From Anthonomus grandis grandis (Eukaryota > Arthropoda > Insecta > Coleoptera > Curculionidae): a DNA stretch of 64,000 bases. Below, one piece after another: positions 22,901 through 33,615 of this stretch. The position numbers and the translations under genes are program-made. Under the pieces are notes generated by a model that was given only the letters and a program-made list of their open reading frames with translations, was not told where the DNA came from and made no database searches. The first letter of the stretch is position 1, and each line of letters begins with the position of its first letter. Location of the stretch: contig NC_065548.1 of NCBI RefSeq assembly GCF_022605725.1, positions 39,611,131-39,675,130 on the forward strand, given 5' to 3'.

Positions 22901-25029
22901 GCTCGTGTAAAACATCAAATTATGCTATAAAGATAATTTTCAGATATTAAGTTTATGCGCAAAAATATTAACTACAACTTAGCCGAAGTATCTTGGGCGT
23001 TAAAGACGCGTGGATGAAAGACTAAAGAACCACTGTGCAAGAGAGACAGAGCAATACTATTGCTTTAATACAATAAAGTTTATGTAATGCGTTTACATCA
23101 GGATTTTCTAACTGCCATCCTATCTCAAAATATACTTGAATAAAGAGCTTTAAGTGGGTGTCTTTAAGCCTTTAGTGTCTTTAAGTAGGTGTTACAAATA
23201 TTGAACATGTAAGCATTGTAATAAACAATGTAATGATCAGTATGCCCCACCCGGATGCATTTTACTGCGCAAGACATGGACTCATTTTTCCCACCAACTT
23301 CGATACCACTATTCCTAGGGGACTTAAGACACACGACGTTGAACAACGCTACAAACAACGCAAACGGTAACCAACTATTCGCCTATGTTTAAAACAACGA
23401 CAACATTCAGTTACTTTTCACTCAACATCCGATCCACTATCCGTCGTTAGGCAGATACACACCATCATAAATTGATATCTGCCTAAACAAAAGACTGAGA
23501 AATCTCTCTGAGCTTGTGGCGTTAACTGTACAGTGTTACTATTTTGCCAAGAGTTTGCAGACGGTAGCTCAGAATTATTGGAGGCTTGGGATTGTTCGAA
23601 GGTTCACTTATGACTGACTATTAAAGAATCTAAACTTGATTATAACTATTAAATAGGAGGGCGCCACTTAGTTTTTTTTTATTAATGAATCAAAACTAAG
23701 AAAAAGACTTGGTATATAAGTTTCAATTAACAATTAAATGACCCTGGATAAAGCAGATTTAAAGAGGCAAAAAAAATATCTTAACAATACAACCAAATTA
23801 TATTTACATCAAAGATATATACACACCTAATGTTCTAATCTGTTAAATGTTAATAATTTATTATGAATTAAAATATGAATAATGTTGATATGATTAAAAT
23901 GAATTTGACAAAAGTAATATTTAAATTATGATTTCACTACTAGGTAGATTTCAGCACTTGAAAAATAAATTGCAATTATTAAAGTTTTTAGTATATATTT
24001 GTATTACGCTGGGGAAAGTTCATGAACCCTTTTACCTAAGGCATATCAGCCTTAACCGAGTTATATCTACTTAACTACCAAAAAAGGTACTGAAAAATAC
24101 TGAACAAAAAATAACTAATATTATAGATAAGAAATTGACGTATTAAATTATGATATTGATTAAATATTTGTAGCAATAAATTGAAATTGAAAGTATATTA
24201 ATAAAAATTTAAATAAGTGAGACAAATGTATGGTTAATAATATTTAAATAAATGGAATAAACTGGCCTGTATATTCCTCCAAGAAATGAACGGCTAGCCT
24301 TCAAAACCGAGGCTGTGAATGTATGCCATTTGTAGCTTAGCTATCCGGACTGGGAATCTCTAATATTAGTTCTAACTCTGGCTCCAGCTCCACCGCTTCC
24401 AGCAATTTCCCGGAGAAATCAAAAGCCTACAGCCATCAACAATTGAAGAAGAATAAAGAGAAAAACGGAAAAATAAAACCCTAAAACAACGGTTGCCATT
24501 GTATTCACTGTCGATAAAAAAATGAATGGCGTTAAAAATGTGACACACTCACCTTGCTAAGTTTCATTATCTATCCATTAAAGTCTTGGGCATCCTGCAC
24601 CAGAATTATGAATTAAACGGTTCCCTAAAGGAACAAGATTAAGGACTGTCAATTACAAACCATATTGGCCACTTCCTGCTTCACAGACTTCGGAAATAAA
24701 AACTGGCCTTTTACGTGCAACACGGGAACAAGTCGTCGAAAAATGGATGCAGTACCGACTAAATAAGTAACGACCCCACCTCTCGCCTGAGCTGTCAATA
24801 TCAGCCAATCAGAGAAAACATTAATTAAGACCAAACAGAAGAGTGACGGACCGTCAACAGAAAGCATGAATAATTAAACCAGGAGAGTGATACGTTACAG
24901 AAGTAATGTGTCATTGACAGTGTGAATTTAAAGAAATATGAATAAAAGAAGCTGACTGAAATTATTAATATAATGATTGAAATTAATGAAATATCAATGG
25001 AGCGTTAGTGAAAATAGGAGTAGAAAAAT
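19996..25029. other. Long AT-rich intergenic stretch
   Basis: Five kilobases with only short chance frames. Nothing in the minus frames at 20835-21026, 21175-21408, 23164-23358 or 24649-24867 resembles a known domain. The 24.28-24.90 kb part is less AT-rich and could be the 5' region of the LINE that follows, but shows no motif. Confidence 0.45.
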
Positions 25030-27150
25030 AAAACGCTACAAGCTCAGAACAGAAAATGCACTAAATTCGGACCACTTACCGATGTATATTTTTTGGGATG
25101 AGCTTAGAGAAAATACTTACAGAACAACGTACAACTACACTAACTTCGACTGGAACAAATACAGACAAAGACTAAACGAAATAATTCATATCTCTGGTCA
25201 GATCGAAACGATTGAGCAAGTAGAGCAAGAAGTCGAAAATCTGACTAGAAATATACAACTAACACGAACGAACTAACAAACATAGTCATCTGTAAATCTA
25301 AAGAGAAAAGACTGCCAAACTACATTAAATCACTAATAGCACTAAAAAACCGCATACGAAAAAGGTAGCAAGACAATAATAGACAAGACGAAAACAAATA
25401 ACGGATACAATCAAGAGCATACAAAACGAGCTTACAATCACGATACGCCATAACATACAAACTTATAAAGGCAACTGCTGGACTCAAAAGTTAGACAGAC
25501 TCACCACACGTGACAACTCACTGTGGAGGATAGTAAAGAGTCTGCGCAAAAACCATGACTGTATGCCAGTCATACACTATAATGGTAATGACCGTTATAC
25601 CAATTTTGAAAAAGCAGAAGCAATAGCAAACCATTTTGCCGCCGTCCACAGTGAAGCACCTGGCGTCACAGACAAACACAAAACCATAACAGATGATTCC
25701 AAGAAATTCGCAGAAAGAAAATATCCCCTTACTCCAGAAATCTATTTATCCCTCAAAACCAACCCCAGTACAATAAGGAATCACCTCCGACATCTCCATA
25801 ACAACAAAGCACCCGGTCCAGACACTATATTATACAAACAAAAATATATATACAATCTCCTCAAGAACCTCCCCCGCAAAGCCATAATACAAATTATGCA
25901 CAAAATAAACGCCATAATTAAACTGCAATATTACCCCAACCAATGGAAAAATGCTACAATTATCCCAATCCTCAAACCAGGCAAAAATCCCTCACTACCC
26001 AGTTCCTACCGCGCAATTTCAATCCTCAATTCGCTATCCAAGCTGACCAAGAGGATTATCCTGAACTCTGCGGTCGAGACCTTACAGCTGTTACCTGCTG
26101 AACAGTTTGGCTTTAGACCAGGGCACAGCACCTATCTGCCAAATTTGTACAAGACGCCTTAGATGGCTTCAATAAGTAGATGAATACCGTGGTGTTGTCC
26201 CTTGACATGAAGCGGGCATTCAATTCAGGTTGGCACGCAGGACTAATTTTTAAACTTAACTTCCTCAACTTAACTCCCTAACCTCCCACCTTACATCCCT
26301 TATTTACTCATACATAAGCGACCGAACCTTTCAAATAAAAATCGAAAATAAAGTCTGAAGGCCTAAACAACTAGTTGCAGGAGTTCTTCAGGGCACAGTC
26401 CTTTCCCCCAAAATCTACACCTCCGATATCCCCAAAACTCCCACTACAAAACTAGCCCAGTTCGCTGATGATACTGCAATATATGCTCAATCCTACTACG
26501 CTCCAGCAGCTAAGTCCTTAATCCAAAGACACTTCAATAAGCTTATCCCTTATTACAAAAAATGGAAACTCAAAGTAAACCTACAAAAAACTGAACTTAC
26601 CATCCTTTCCCGAAAGTTGTCCCATAACCGAATTGTCGACCCCATCCTAATAAATAATACTCCTATACTTCCCAGCAAAAAAATAAACTACCTTGGTATC
26701 TTATTTGACCCCAGATTATCTTTTACCCTCAACACCTCCTACCTCATCCAAAAAACTTTTCTTATCCAACAACAAATATATCCTCTAATTTCTCCCAGGT
26801 CATTCTTAACTGAAAATAAATTAAAACTGTATAAAACCATAATCCGACCAACCTTTACATATGGAGCACCGGTGTGGATAAGCGTATCGGATACTCAGAG
26901 AAAAAGGCTACCAACAATTCAAAATCTACCAAAAAAGTCCTTAGATGTTGCACTTCAAAGGAACACGGGGATCGGAGGCCTGCACCGCATTGCGGGGGTG
27001 AAGCCCCTCAGTGACTTCATTGAAAATATCTGTGAGAGATTCTACTCCAGTAGGATGCAGACATCTGAAATAACTAGGAGCCTCACTGATGTCCGATACG
27101 ACCCCCACAATTCATCTATACACGGCCCTATTTATAAACGCAATATATAA
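25030..27150 (+). pseudogene. Jockey-like LINE ORF2 remnant
   Basis: A non-LTR retrotransposon polyprotein copies its own RNA into DNA at a nick. Seen here in order are the endonuclease end with the SDHLP motif (about 25069), a linker, and the RT fingers (25563-26162) with NNKAPGPDTI, WKNATIIPILKPGKNPS and AEQFGFRPGHST. A degenerate palm A region follows (LDMKRAFNS, about 26200), then the catalytic box QFADDTAIYAQS (about 26458) in a shifted frame. The thumb and C-terminus occupy 26617-27150 (KKINYLGILFDPRLSF, TYGAPVW). Stops at several places and missing N-terminal endonuclease sequence show it is dead. Its 3' untranslated tail is interrupted by the Ginger-type element. Confidence 0.85.
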
Positions 27151-27648
27151 CTTAAGCAATAACAACTCTCATTCCTACCTTTTATCTGAGTATATATACT
27201 TTTTATCTGAGACTTCCTTGGCGAGACAGACCAAATTGGAGTTGTGTGTGCGCAATTGGTCTGACTGTGTAATAAGCTTCCCAAGCTGTCAAATTTATTG
27301 AGAGTCCAGCACACCGTTTTTAGCGCTGTACCTGAGAACACTAAAGGGGTTTTTTAAATCTATTTTTCCCCTAGTAGTTGAAAGAATATGTCAATGTCAA
27401 TATGTCATGTCATACAAACTCGTTGAATCTTCAATTAATTTCATTTTGCTATCGTGGCCACCAAAAAGTGAGTCTAGTTCCCGTATAACAGCCCTTCCCT
27501 CGGAGATGAGTGTCCTTTTACCCCGCCACTCGATGCAATCCCTGACATCTCAAAGGCATAACAACGCCTACCTCTACTCAGAGGTTTTTGCACTGGCTGG
27601 TTCGCCAGCATATCAGGAATCCTTGTGATTGTACATTTGTAATGTATA
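27151..27648 (+). other. 3' untranslated region of the Jockey-like LINE, first part
   Basis: This follows the LINE stop and runs to the target site of the Ginger-type element. It contains a hairpin at 27227-27263 (CAGACCAAATTG against CAATTGGTCTG). The sequence continues after that element at 30305 and ends in a TATTC-repeat tail, so both parts belong to one LINE tail. Confidence 0.55.
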
Positions 27649-27751
27649 TGTTAGGATCAAATACCGATTTTGGCCAATGGTCGAAAAATACGGCCAAAAC
27701 GCGTTCTGGCCACTAACCTATTACCAAAGTCCGAAAAATCGCGTTCCGGCC
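27649..27751 (+). repeat. Left terminal inverted repeat of the Ginger-type element
   Basis: A 103-bp repeat opening TGTTAGGATCAAATACCG. It matches the reverse complement of 30198-30300 except at two positions. The region inside it, to about 27840, continues with CCAGAACGCGTT-like motifs and CGCGTCGAGCATATAAA, which has a counterpart inside the right end. Confidence 0.92.
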
Positions 27752-27965
27752 TTTTATTATAGACCAGAATGCGTTTTGGATATTTTGAAATTGCCAGAAC
27801 GCGTCGAGCATATAAACAAACAGCCCAGAAAGCGATTTTGTAAGTGTCTCAACTTGTCATTCGTAATCGATGTAGGTTTCATATTTCGTTCTGTGGCAAC
27901 GCTTGGAGCATCATTTTAGTTTAGTGTTTAATTCGAGCGCGTGTAAAAATTTCGCGAGAGCGAAA

Positions 27966-28739
27966 ATGTGTGCTAGTGCCATGGAAGACCTTAAGTTACG
28001 TTTCAGTGATGATTTGCAACAATTAATTTGTGATAGCAATGATCGTAGCAATATTTTTACAAGAGAAAGATACTATGAAATACTTTCAGAGGTAAAGGAA
28101 GCAAAGGCTTGTAACGGTAACGGTAAAAGTAACGGTGACCCAATTTCTTCAAAACAAAGGCGACGATTGAAAAGGTACGATATTTTAAAAATTGGTGAAA
28201 CTGAAAAGCTGATAGAGAAGAGGGCGGATGAGACTGCTGAGCTGCGTTATTTCTGCACGACTGATGAATTATTTGATATCATTCATTCTGCTCATGTAGG
28301 AGCAGGGCATAAGAGATTACGAGGTTTGTTTTTTGGAGTTTTTCCAACCGACATAAATAATATTCTTTTATTTATTGTAGTGATGGACTCAGAATTACAG
28401 AGGAAATATTGTAATATAACACGGCAAATAATTGAGGTTTATTTATTACTCTGCAAAGAGTGTCAATTAAAAAAGAAAGTGCAACGAAAAGGTTTAGTGG
28501 TTAAACCAATTTTAACAAATGAAATGAATTCGCTCTGTCAAGTAGACTTAATTGACATGCAAAGTGAACCAGACCAAGATTTTCGTTTCATTCTCAATTA
28601 TCAGGATCATTTAACAAAATTCACCGTGCTAAGAGCACTAAAAACAAAGACAGCTGAAGAAGTGGCCTATCATTTATTAGATATTTTCTGTTTGTTCGGC
28701 GCCCCTATGATTTTACAAAGCGACAATGGCAGAGAATGA
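27966..28739 (+). pseudogene. Ginger-type transposase, N-terminal part (HHCC finger and first two catalytic Asp)
   Basis: The start is taken as ATG 27966 (MCASAMEDLKLRF). An apparent intron (28324-28380, GTTTGT...TTGTAG) joins ...HKRLR to a VMDSELQRKY-like continuation. Being 57 bases long, it does not disturb the frame. The HHCC integrase zinc finger is visible as AHVGAGHKR and LCKECQ. The integrase core follows, with first Asp in QVDLIDMQ and second Asp in LQSDNGRE. The frame then stops at 28737-28739, just where the sequence leading to the catalytic Glu should continue. A short deletion with frame change at this point is the main defect. Confidence 0.85.
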
Positions 28740-29552
28740 ATGAAATGTGGCCCGGATTGAAGTTGGTCCATGGAAAACCTCAAAATTCGCAAAGCCAAAA
28801 GTCCGTAGAGAGATCGAATCAAGATGTAAGAGACATGTTGGTTACATGGTTGGCTGACCAAAACACAACGAAATGGTCTGAAGGACTGCGGTTTGTGCAA
28901 AGCAATAAAAATCGTTCTCTGCATACAGGAATAACTAAAAGTCTATATGAAGCTATGTTCGGCACGCCTCAAAAGTTCGGTCTTAAAGATTCGTCACTTC
29001 CTAAGGAACTGCTATCGAACATTAAAACAGAAGAGGAACTACAAAAGTTATGCAATCAAGAAAATTCAGACGAACGAGAAGATGGACATTTGCGTCAACT
29101 AGACGCAAATGTCCATCTTCTCGTATTCGACGATAATTCGATAAACAGAAGGAATACTGAAGATAAACAACAACAACAACAACAACAAGAGAAAAATGTC
29201 TGTACAATATGCGAAAAAGAAATGTCAGATTCCCTTAGATGTTCAGTTTGTTGCTTATCTATTCATATCATCTGCGGAAAAGCCAAGGAAGGAAATGGAG
29301 GGGGTGAACAAAGCATTATATGTAATCGATGTTTACGAAATGAAAATATTAGTAATGTACGGGTCGAGGCTAAAGGTGGACTGGAAAAGCAGGCCGAGAA
29401 AATGATCGCTCTCTCGAATTCAAAGTTACCACCTATTGATGTAGGAAAAACCGTTATTATACGAGTACCTGATGTGGACAGAGGTAGACTTACCCCGAGA
29501 AACGTGTTAGCTATTGTACTCAGTATAAATGACTCTGGACTTTATCAGCTTG
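28736..29552 (+). pseudogene. Ginger-type transposase, catalytic Glu and PHD-like finger part
   Basis: The core resumes with GLKLVHGKPQNSQSQKSVER, where the Glu before Arg (residue 25 of this part) is the third catalytic residue. An integrase C-terminal segment follows (TKWSEGLRFVQ, LYEAMFGTPQKFGL). Then come a perfect DNA palindrome (29075-29123), a short Gln run (about 29166-29188), and a Cys/His-rich PHD-like finger (VCTICEKEMS, LRCSVCCLSIHIICG, IICNRCLR). The part closes with DVGKTVIIRVPDVDRGRL and ends at a splice donor (29553, GTAGGTAA). Family members share this arrangement. It overlaps the previous frame by four bases, which reflects the break rather than gene organisation. Confidence 0.85.
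29075..29123. repeat. Perfect 22-bp palindrome within transposase coding sequence
   Basis: Arms 29075-29096 and 29102-29123 are exact reverse complements with a 5-base spacer (AACTA). It lies in frame in the linker between the integrase part and the PHD-like finger, so both strands read a similar peptide (EDGHLR...DANVHLL). Confidence 0.9.
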
Positions 29553-29608
29553 GTAGGTAATAAATAAATAAAATAAGCTATTTAATATAATGTTTTATCA
29601 ATTTTCAG

Positions 29609-29868
29609 GAACGAAAGATGGAACTTTGCAATCGCTGTATAGCCGCAATGAGTTTACCTTAGCCGACTCCGACTTTATCGATATTTCAACAGTCCCGTCA
29701 ACGTCTGTATCTCTTCGAACTGCTTCTGGCTTAGCATCTGGATCGAAACAAGGCTTTATACAGTGCAATTGCAAACGATATTGCATCGACAGAAAATGTG
29801 CGTGTAGGGCCAAGAAAGTAGTGTGTAACAGTAAATGTCACCGCAACAGTTCATGTAAAAATAAGTAA
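29609..29868 (+). CDS. Ginger-type transposase, last exon with Cys-rich tail
   Basis: After an intron (29553-29608, GTAGGT...TTTCAG) the protein resumes with GTKDGTLQSLYSRNEF and ends in a Cys-rich tail (CNCKRYCIDRKCACRAKK, then CNSKCHRNSSCKNK). This tail closes many KRBA2/SCAND3-like integrase proteins and probably binds zinc. The exon is open to its stop at 29866-29868. The junction across the 56-bp intron preserves the frame. Confidence 0.85.
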
Positions 29869-30197
29869 GCCCTTAAGGTTCCAAAAGTTTTACGTATTTT
29901 GATTTTCTCTGTTTCTTTTAGAGTTGATTTTGTTACTTTTAACATTTGAATGTTATACTTACATAAACAATAAAAATATTTTTCCATATTACACTGGCCT
30001 TTGAACGATTTTTTTATGTGTTCGACGCGTTTTGGCAATGTGACAAAAGTCAGATTGCTTTCAGGCTAACTGCGAAAAGTCAATACGCATTCTGGAAATT
30101 TTAAAAGATCCAAAACGCGTTCTGGTAATTTGAAAAGATCCAGAACGCATTCTGGTAATTTCAAAAGGACCAGAACGCGTTCTTGTCTACATTTAAC

Positions 30198-30300
30198 GGC
30201 CGGAACGCGATTTTTCGGACTTTGGTAATAGGTTAGTGGCCAGAACGCGTTTTGGCCGTATTTTTCGACCATTGGCCGAAATCGGTGTTTGATCCTAACA
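30198..30300 (-). repeat. Right terminal inverted repeat of the Ginger-type element
   Basis: Reverse complement of 27649-27751 with two differences. Just inside it (about 30066-30190) are four units of roughly 29 bp around CCAGAACGC(G/A)TTCTGG; the left end has only one or two such units. The target copy TATA follows at 30301. Confidence 0.92.
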
Positions 30301-30304
30301 TATA

Positions 30305-30375
30305 TATGTAGTTGTTAAATTGTAAATACTAAACCTTGTGAGAAAACTAAATATATTTATTCTATTCTATTCTTA
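30305..30375 (+). other. End of the Jockey-like LINE with TATTC tail
   Basis: After the Ginger-type element the LINE 3' untranslated sequence continues and closes with repeated TATTC units (about 30357-30373). A pentamer tail is a usual 3' end for Jockey/CR1 LINEs in place of poly(A). Confidence 0.6.
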
Positions 30376-30849
30376 AGTAGATGTATTCTTCAAATTTACA
30401 ATAAGATACAATTTTTTTACTAATGCAATTAAAAGTTATTATTTACTTATTATAAATTTTTACTGTTATTATATTATTAGTATAATAAGTGGTTTTTTTT
30501 CACACCTTTTTATCTCTATAAACTGAAATATTACGATAAAAATATAAACGATATGACTACATCATTACTCTATCCGAGTAACTTCATTTCACTATTCTTC
30601 TTTAGACATTTAAGTAGTGAGCATCTTACATTAAAAATTATTCAGCATAAAGCAGTTTCTTCAGTTGAATGATTAGGCCACAAACAAAAAATGGCAACAT
30701 TTATAAATTTAAGAAAATATATACAGTATATTTTAACAAGTATATTTTGTATTCATGTCCTATGCCTAGCCTCAATATTTATTAAGAAATTTGCGATTAA
30801 ATTTTTTATAAATAACCATGAACAGTTTATAAAAAAAAAACAAAAAAAA
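30376..30849. other. AT-rich spacer
   Basis: No gene or repeat recognised between the LINE tail and the minus-strand IS630 remnant. Confidence 0.5.
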
Positions 30850-31417
30850 TAAAATAAATGTTCAAATTGTTGACCATTAACTTCCTGACAGTAACCAAGT
30901 CGATATTCAAATTCTTGTAATAATTTACTTATTGTTTGAGGCCGAATTTGTTGCATTTCGGCTCTAATTCTATTTTTTAAAAAACAATCTTACTTAAAAA
31001 TTGTTTGCATTACATTTATTCATCATTATTTGGCAAAACTCTATTCTGCGGATGTGATCGTTTTCAATAACCTCCTAAATTAAATGAATTTTATATGGAT
31101 GCCATTTATTCATTACTTACGTTACTAACCGACTAATCTGCAGCAACTTATCGAGTTGATTTATGTGGATTTTTGTGTAAATGGAGCAAAATATCTAATT
31201 GTCTGTTTTCTGGAAGCGTGGGTCGGTCCAGGTCATACTTGTCCAAAATCAAAATCTCTAAGCTTTTTTTTAATTTTGCTTACTACCGAACGTGTAATAG
31301 GGCTCTCCGAATACTTATTGTTGAACAGATCGCAAACTTCGGCCTGTGTTCGAGTCTTTTCGCTATATTTTACCATCATCAAAATTTCAATTTTTGTTTT
31401 TCAGTTAAACGCGCCAT
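30850..31417 (-). pseudogene. IS630-type transposase, internally deleted
   Basis: On the minus strand an ATG at 31417 opens MARLTEKQKL. After a frame shift the helix-turn-helix part follows: YSEKTRTQAEVCDLFNNKY and SPITRSVVSKIKKKLRDFDF. Next come NRQLDILLHLHKNPHKSTR and HIRRIEFCQIMMNKCNAN (about 31040). The frame then jumps to the extreme C-terminus, AEMQQIRPQTISKLLQEF and CQEVNGQQFEHL (about 30870-30960). The whole catalytic core between these is missing, so this is a deletion derivative. N- and C-terminal signatures both belong to the insect IS630/DUF4817-associated family. Terminal repeats were not located. Confidence 0.75.
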
Positions 31418-31934
31418 ACTTTTAAACTTTGACAACTGCACTTGAAACTTATTGATATTTAGGTGACGTAAAACACACTGTTTCCATGCAATTAAATAGT
31501 GACCAGGTGTCAACAATCAAATATACCTGTTAAAAAACTATGAAAAATGTTTGAATATGCTCAAGTGACCGAAACAGTTGCAAATTTTTTTAATAGTGTT
31601 AGTATAAGACATGGTATACAAAATATACTTAAAATTCTATGCAGAATTCAAAAATAGAATAAAAAATAGGTGTTTCCATTTAAAAAATTAAAGTTGATGG
31701 TCGTTGCTTATTTTTGGTTTACCAGTTGGTACCGGTGAATATGAATTCATCATCAAAAAAAACTCTCAAAAAAATTTTATTTTCGAACACACCCCTGAAT
31801 TTTAAATAAATTTGTTCCAACTTGCGCATCCTCACTGTATAAGCAATAACCTATCGATTTACGTAGGTGCAATGAATATTAGATGATTTAGGATTTTAGA
31901 TTAAGAAAAGCTACACTTATCAGCGTCATCCAGC
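31418..31934. other. Spacer without recognised features
   Basis: May include the terminal region of the neighbouring IS630 derivative. No motif or open frame was recognised. Confidence 0.4.
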
Positions 31935-32262
31935 TTTCTGTACCCAAAGTTGAACATAGGTTTTCCCTAAAATAATTTAATTGTTTAGTTCTTACAGTTT
32001 CCAGCGATTTGACATGGTCTGTCCATCGTGTAGGTGGTCTGCCTCTACTACTTTTGTCAGCTCGTGGCGGTGGATCATTTTTTGATCCACCGCCTATCAG
32101 ATTTATGACATTCCTGATTTATGACTATCTCTGAGAGTTAGTCCCAGTAACCTTTCTGTTCTTCCTTGTGCTACTCTGAGTTTGGTTGCTGGGGCCTGGG
32201 TAAAAGAGAGTTTTTTGGCACTGTAAGTCATGACTGGGAGCATGCATTGGTCGACGGTATTC
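31935..32262 (-). pseudogene. RTE-like LINE reverse transcriptase C-terminal fragment
   Basis: Reading the minus strand from 32262, one finds DQCMLPVMTYSAKKLSFTQA and then KLRVAQGRTERLLGLTLRD. These match the well-known DQCVLPVMTYGAETW and LRVAQRAMER blocks of RTE-type LINEs. Beyond a hairpin (32066-32094) the tail continues as RADKSSRGRPPTRWTDHVKS. The portion that normally links the two blocks (about 30-40 residues) is missing, and the hairpin occupies that place. Nothing of the catalytic palm remains. Confidence 0.7.
32066..32094. repeat. Perfect 12-bp hairpin at a LINE deletion junction
   Basis: Arms GGCGGTGGATCA (32066-32077) and TGATCCACCGCC (32083-32094) flank a T5 loop. It lies exactly between two RTE-like coding blocks that are separated by a longer stretch in intact relatives. 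Confidence 0.8.
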
Positions 32263-33615
32263 TTTTTTAGGTAATTTTATATATTGCTCTAAAAGATGTC
32301 TGATAGAGCTCTATATGTAGCCCATGCCAAGAACCTGAACTAAACCTTCATATTAAATATGCTTTAAAGATTATATGAAAAACTTAACGTATTGTAACTG
32401 TATAGTATTAAAATGTTCTTTTTTTTTTCTTTTGTCTACGTTAATATTTGATAATAGCAAACAAAAATTCAAAATTTTAAGCAATTGATGATTACATTTA
32501 TTACTTTCATTTATAACACCTTTTATTTATTATTAACTTTTGAGGACCGACTCTCTTATACCTTTCGTTTTCTCTCTACAGTTAGTCTGCCAGCTCTACT
32601 AAGGACAAAAGAAGTCGATCAGCTCCTCTGCTGTGAAATTACTGCAAACAAGGATGGTATTATGGTATATTGGCAGCAATTGGTAACAAGCAGGTCAAAC
32701 CAGTAAAAAGTTTACCAAATACGTTAAATAATTTAAAGTTATTTGTTTGATTTTAATTTTTAATAAATTAATTTAGGAACATTAAAAATTTAATAGCTTT
32801 TACGTTATAAATAATATTATGTGCAGTTTTCATTAGAGTTGCTGAAAATGAAAAAATTAATATTTATTTTACATAGTATATTATATTAGTGTTCACTTTG
32901 CAGTGGTAATCATGTACAGTCGGCAAATTTGAAAATGTCCGTCGCATCTGCTCTCGGACTTCGTTGCCTTACAATTTGGCAACATGGCTTTTGACTGAAA
33001 GGGGTAGCGTACGGCGGGCGCTAGGGTGTAGAGTATCGATCGAGTTTAGTCGTGTATAAATAGGCGGGGGTGACGAAACTCATTTTTCAGTAGATGGGGT
33101 TTTTGCAATGGGACGTTTCGAATATTTTTGTGGCTGTGCAAGCTGATAATAAAAAAATCAATCAGTTTGTTTTTCTTCCTTATGTAAAGTTTTTAGGACA
33201 ATGCGCTATAGTATTTTATACGTTGGCTAAATGCGCTCTTTAAAATTCTGTTTGGTTCATCACTTTTGAGAAATTACCTTCAGTTATTTTTTTATTGGGA
33301 CACTATATTTCTTAACTCCAAATTATTATTTTTTTGCTTTCTTCACAACCTATATTTTTGTTGTCAAATGCTGCTTGTTGTCAAAATAAATAAAAAAAAA
33401 TCGTTTTTACTTTATATTACTTTATATTACTCACCCAACATTTGAAAAATAAAATGCAACTTTAAAAATACCAATCCAAATTTTAAATTGTTTTTTACTT
33501 TTAAAGTGTGCGTTATTGTGTAAAATAATATAATTTAAAAAAATACCTATTTGTTTTTTTTTATTTTTAAATATATGGTGTGTATTTAAAAATAAGTAAA
33601 CAAACAGATGTAATT
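32263..33615. other. Intergenic stretch holding a promoter-like segment
   Basis: Mostly AT-rich. The frame at 32485-32706 has no motif. A GC-rich segment at about 32930-33110 contains a TATA box and an initiator-like sequence (listed separately). Confidence 0.45.
33000..33100 (+). promoter_or_regulatory. Candidate TATA/Inr core promoter
   Basis: TATAAATA at 33055-33062 is followed by GGCGGGGG and, about 34 bases after the TATA start, by the insect initiator-like TCAGTA (33087-33092). The block just upstream (33000-33050) is GC-rich within AT-rich DNA. No open reading frame of note starts downstream, so the promoter may belong to a lost element or a non-coding transcript. Seen as motifs only. 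Confidence 0.4.

Larger units (their letters stand above)
27649..30300 (+). mobile_element. Ginger-type DNA transposon with gypsy-like integrase
   Basis: The ends are 103-bp terminal inverted repeats (27649-27751 and 30198-30300) with only two mismatches, starting TGTTAGGATCAAA. Directly outside both ends is TATA (27645-27648 and 30301-30304), a 4-bp target duplication. TGT-beginning long TIRs and 4-bp duplications are the known signature of Ginger elements, whose transposase resembles a gypsy integrase. The encoded proteins here fit that (KRBA2/SCAND3-like integrases). Inside the TIRs lie asymmetric arrays of a CCAGAACGCGTT-like unit. Length is 2652 bp. Termini, target duplication and gene content agree, so the call is strong; whether it is Ginger1 or Ginger2/TDD needs a tree. 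Confidence 0.9.

Noticed and set aside
23164..23358. Minus-strand 64-codon frame
   Set aside because: No motif; lies in AT-rich DNA with similar chance frames.
29022..29207. Minus-strand frame with a Val run
   Set aside because: Antisense of the Gln repeat and the palindrome of the Ginger-type transposase.
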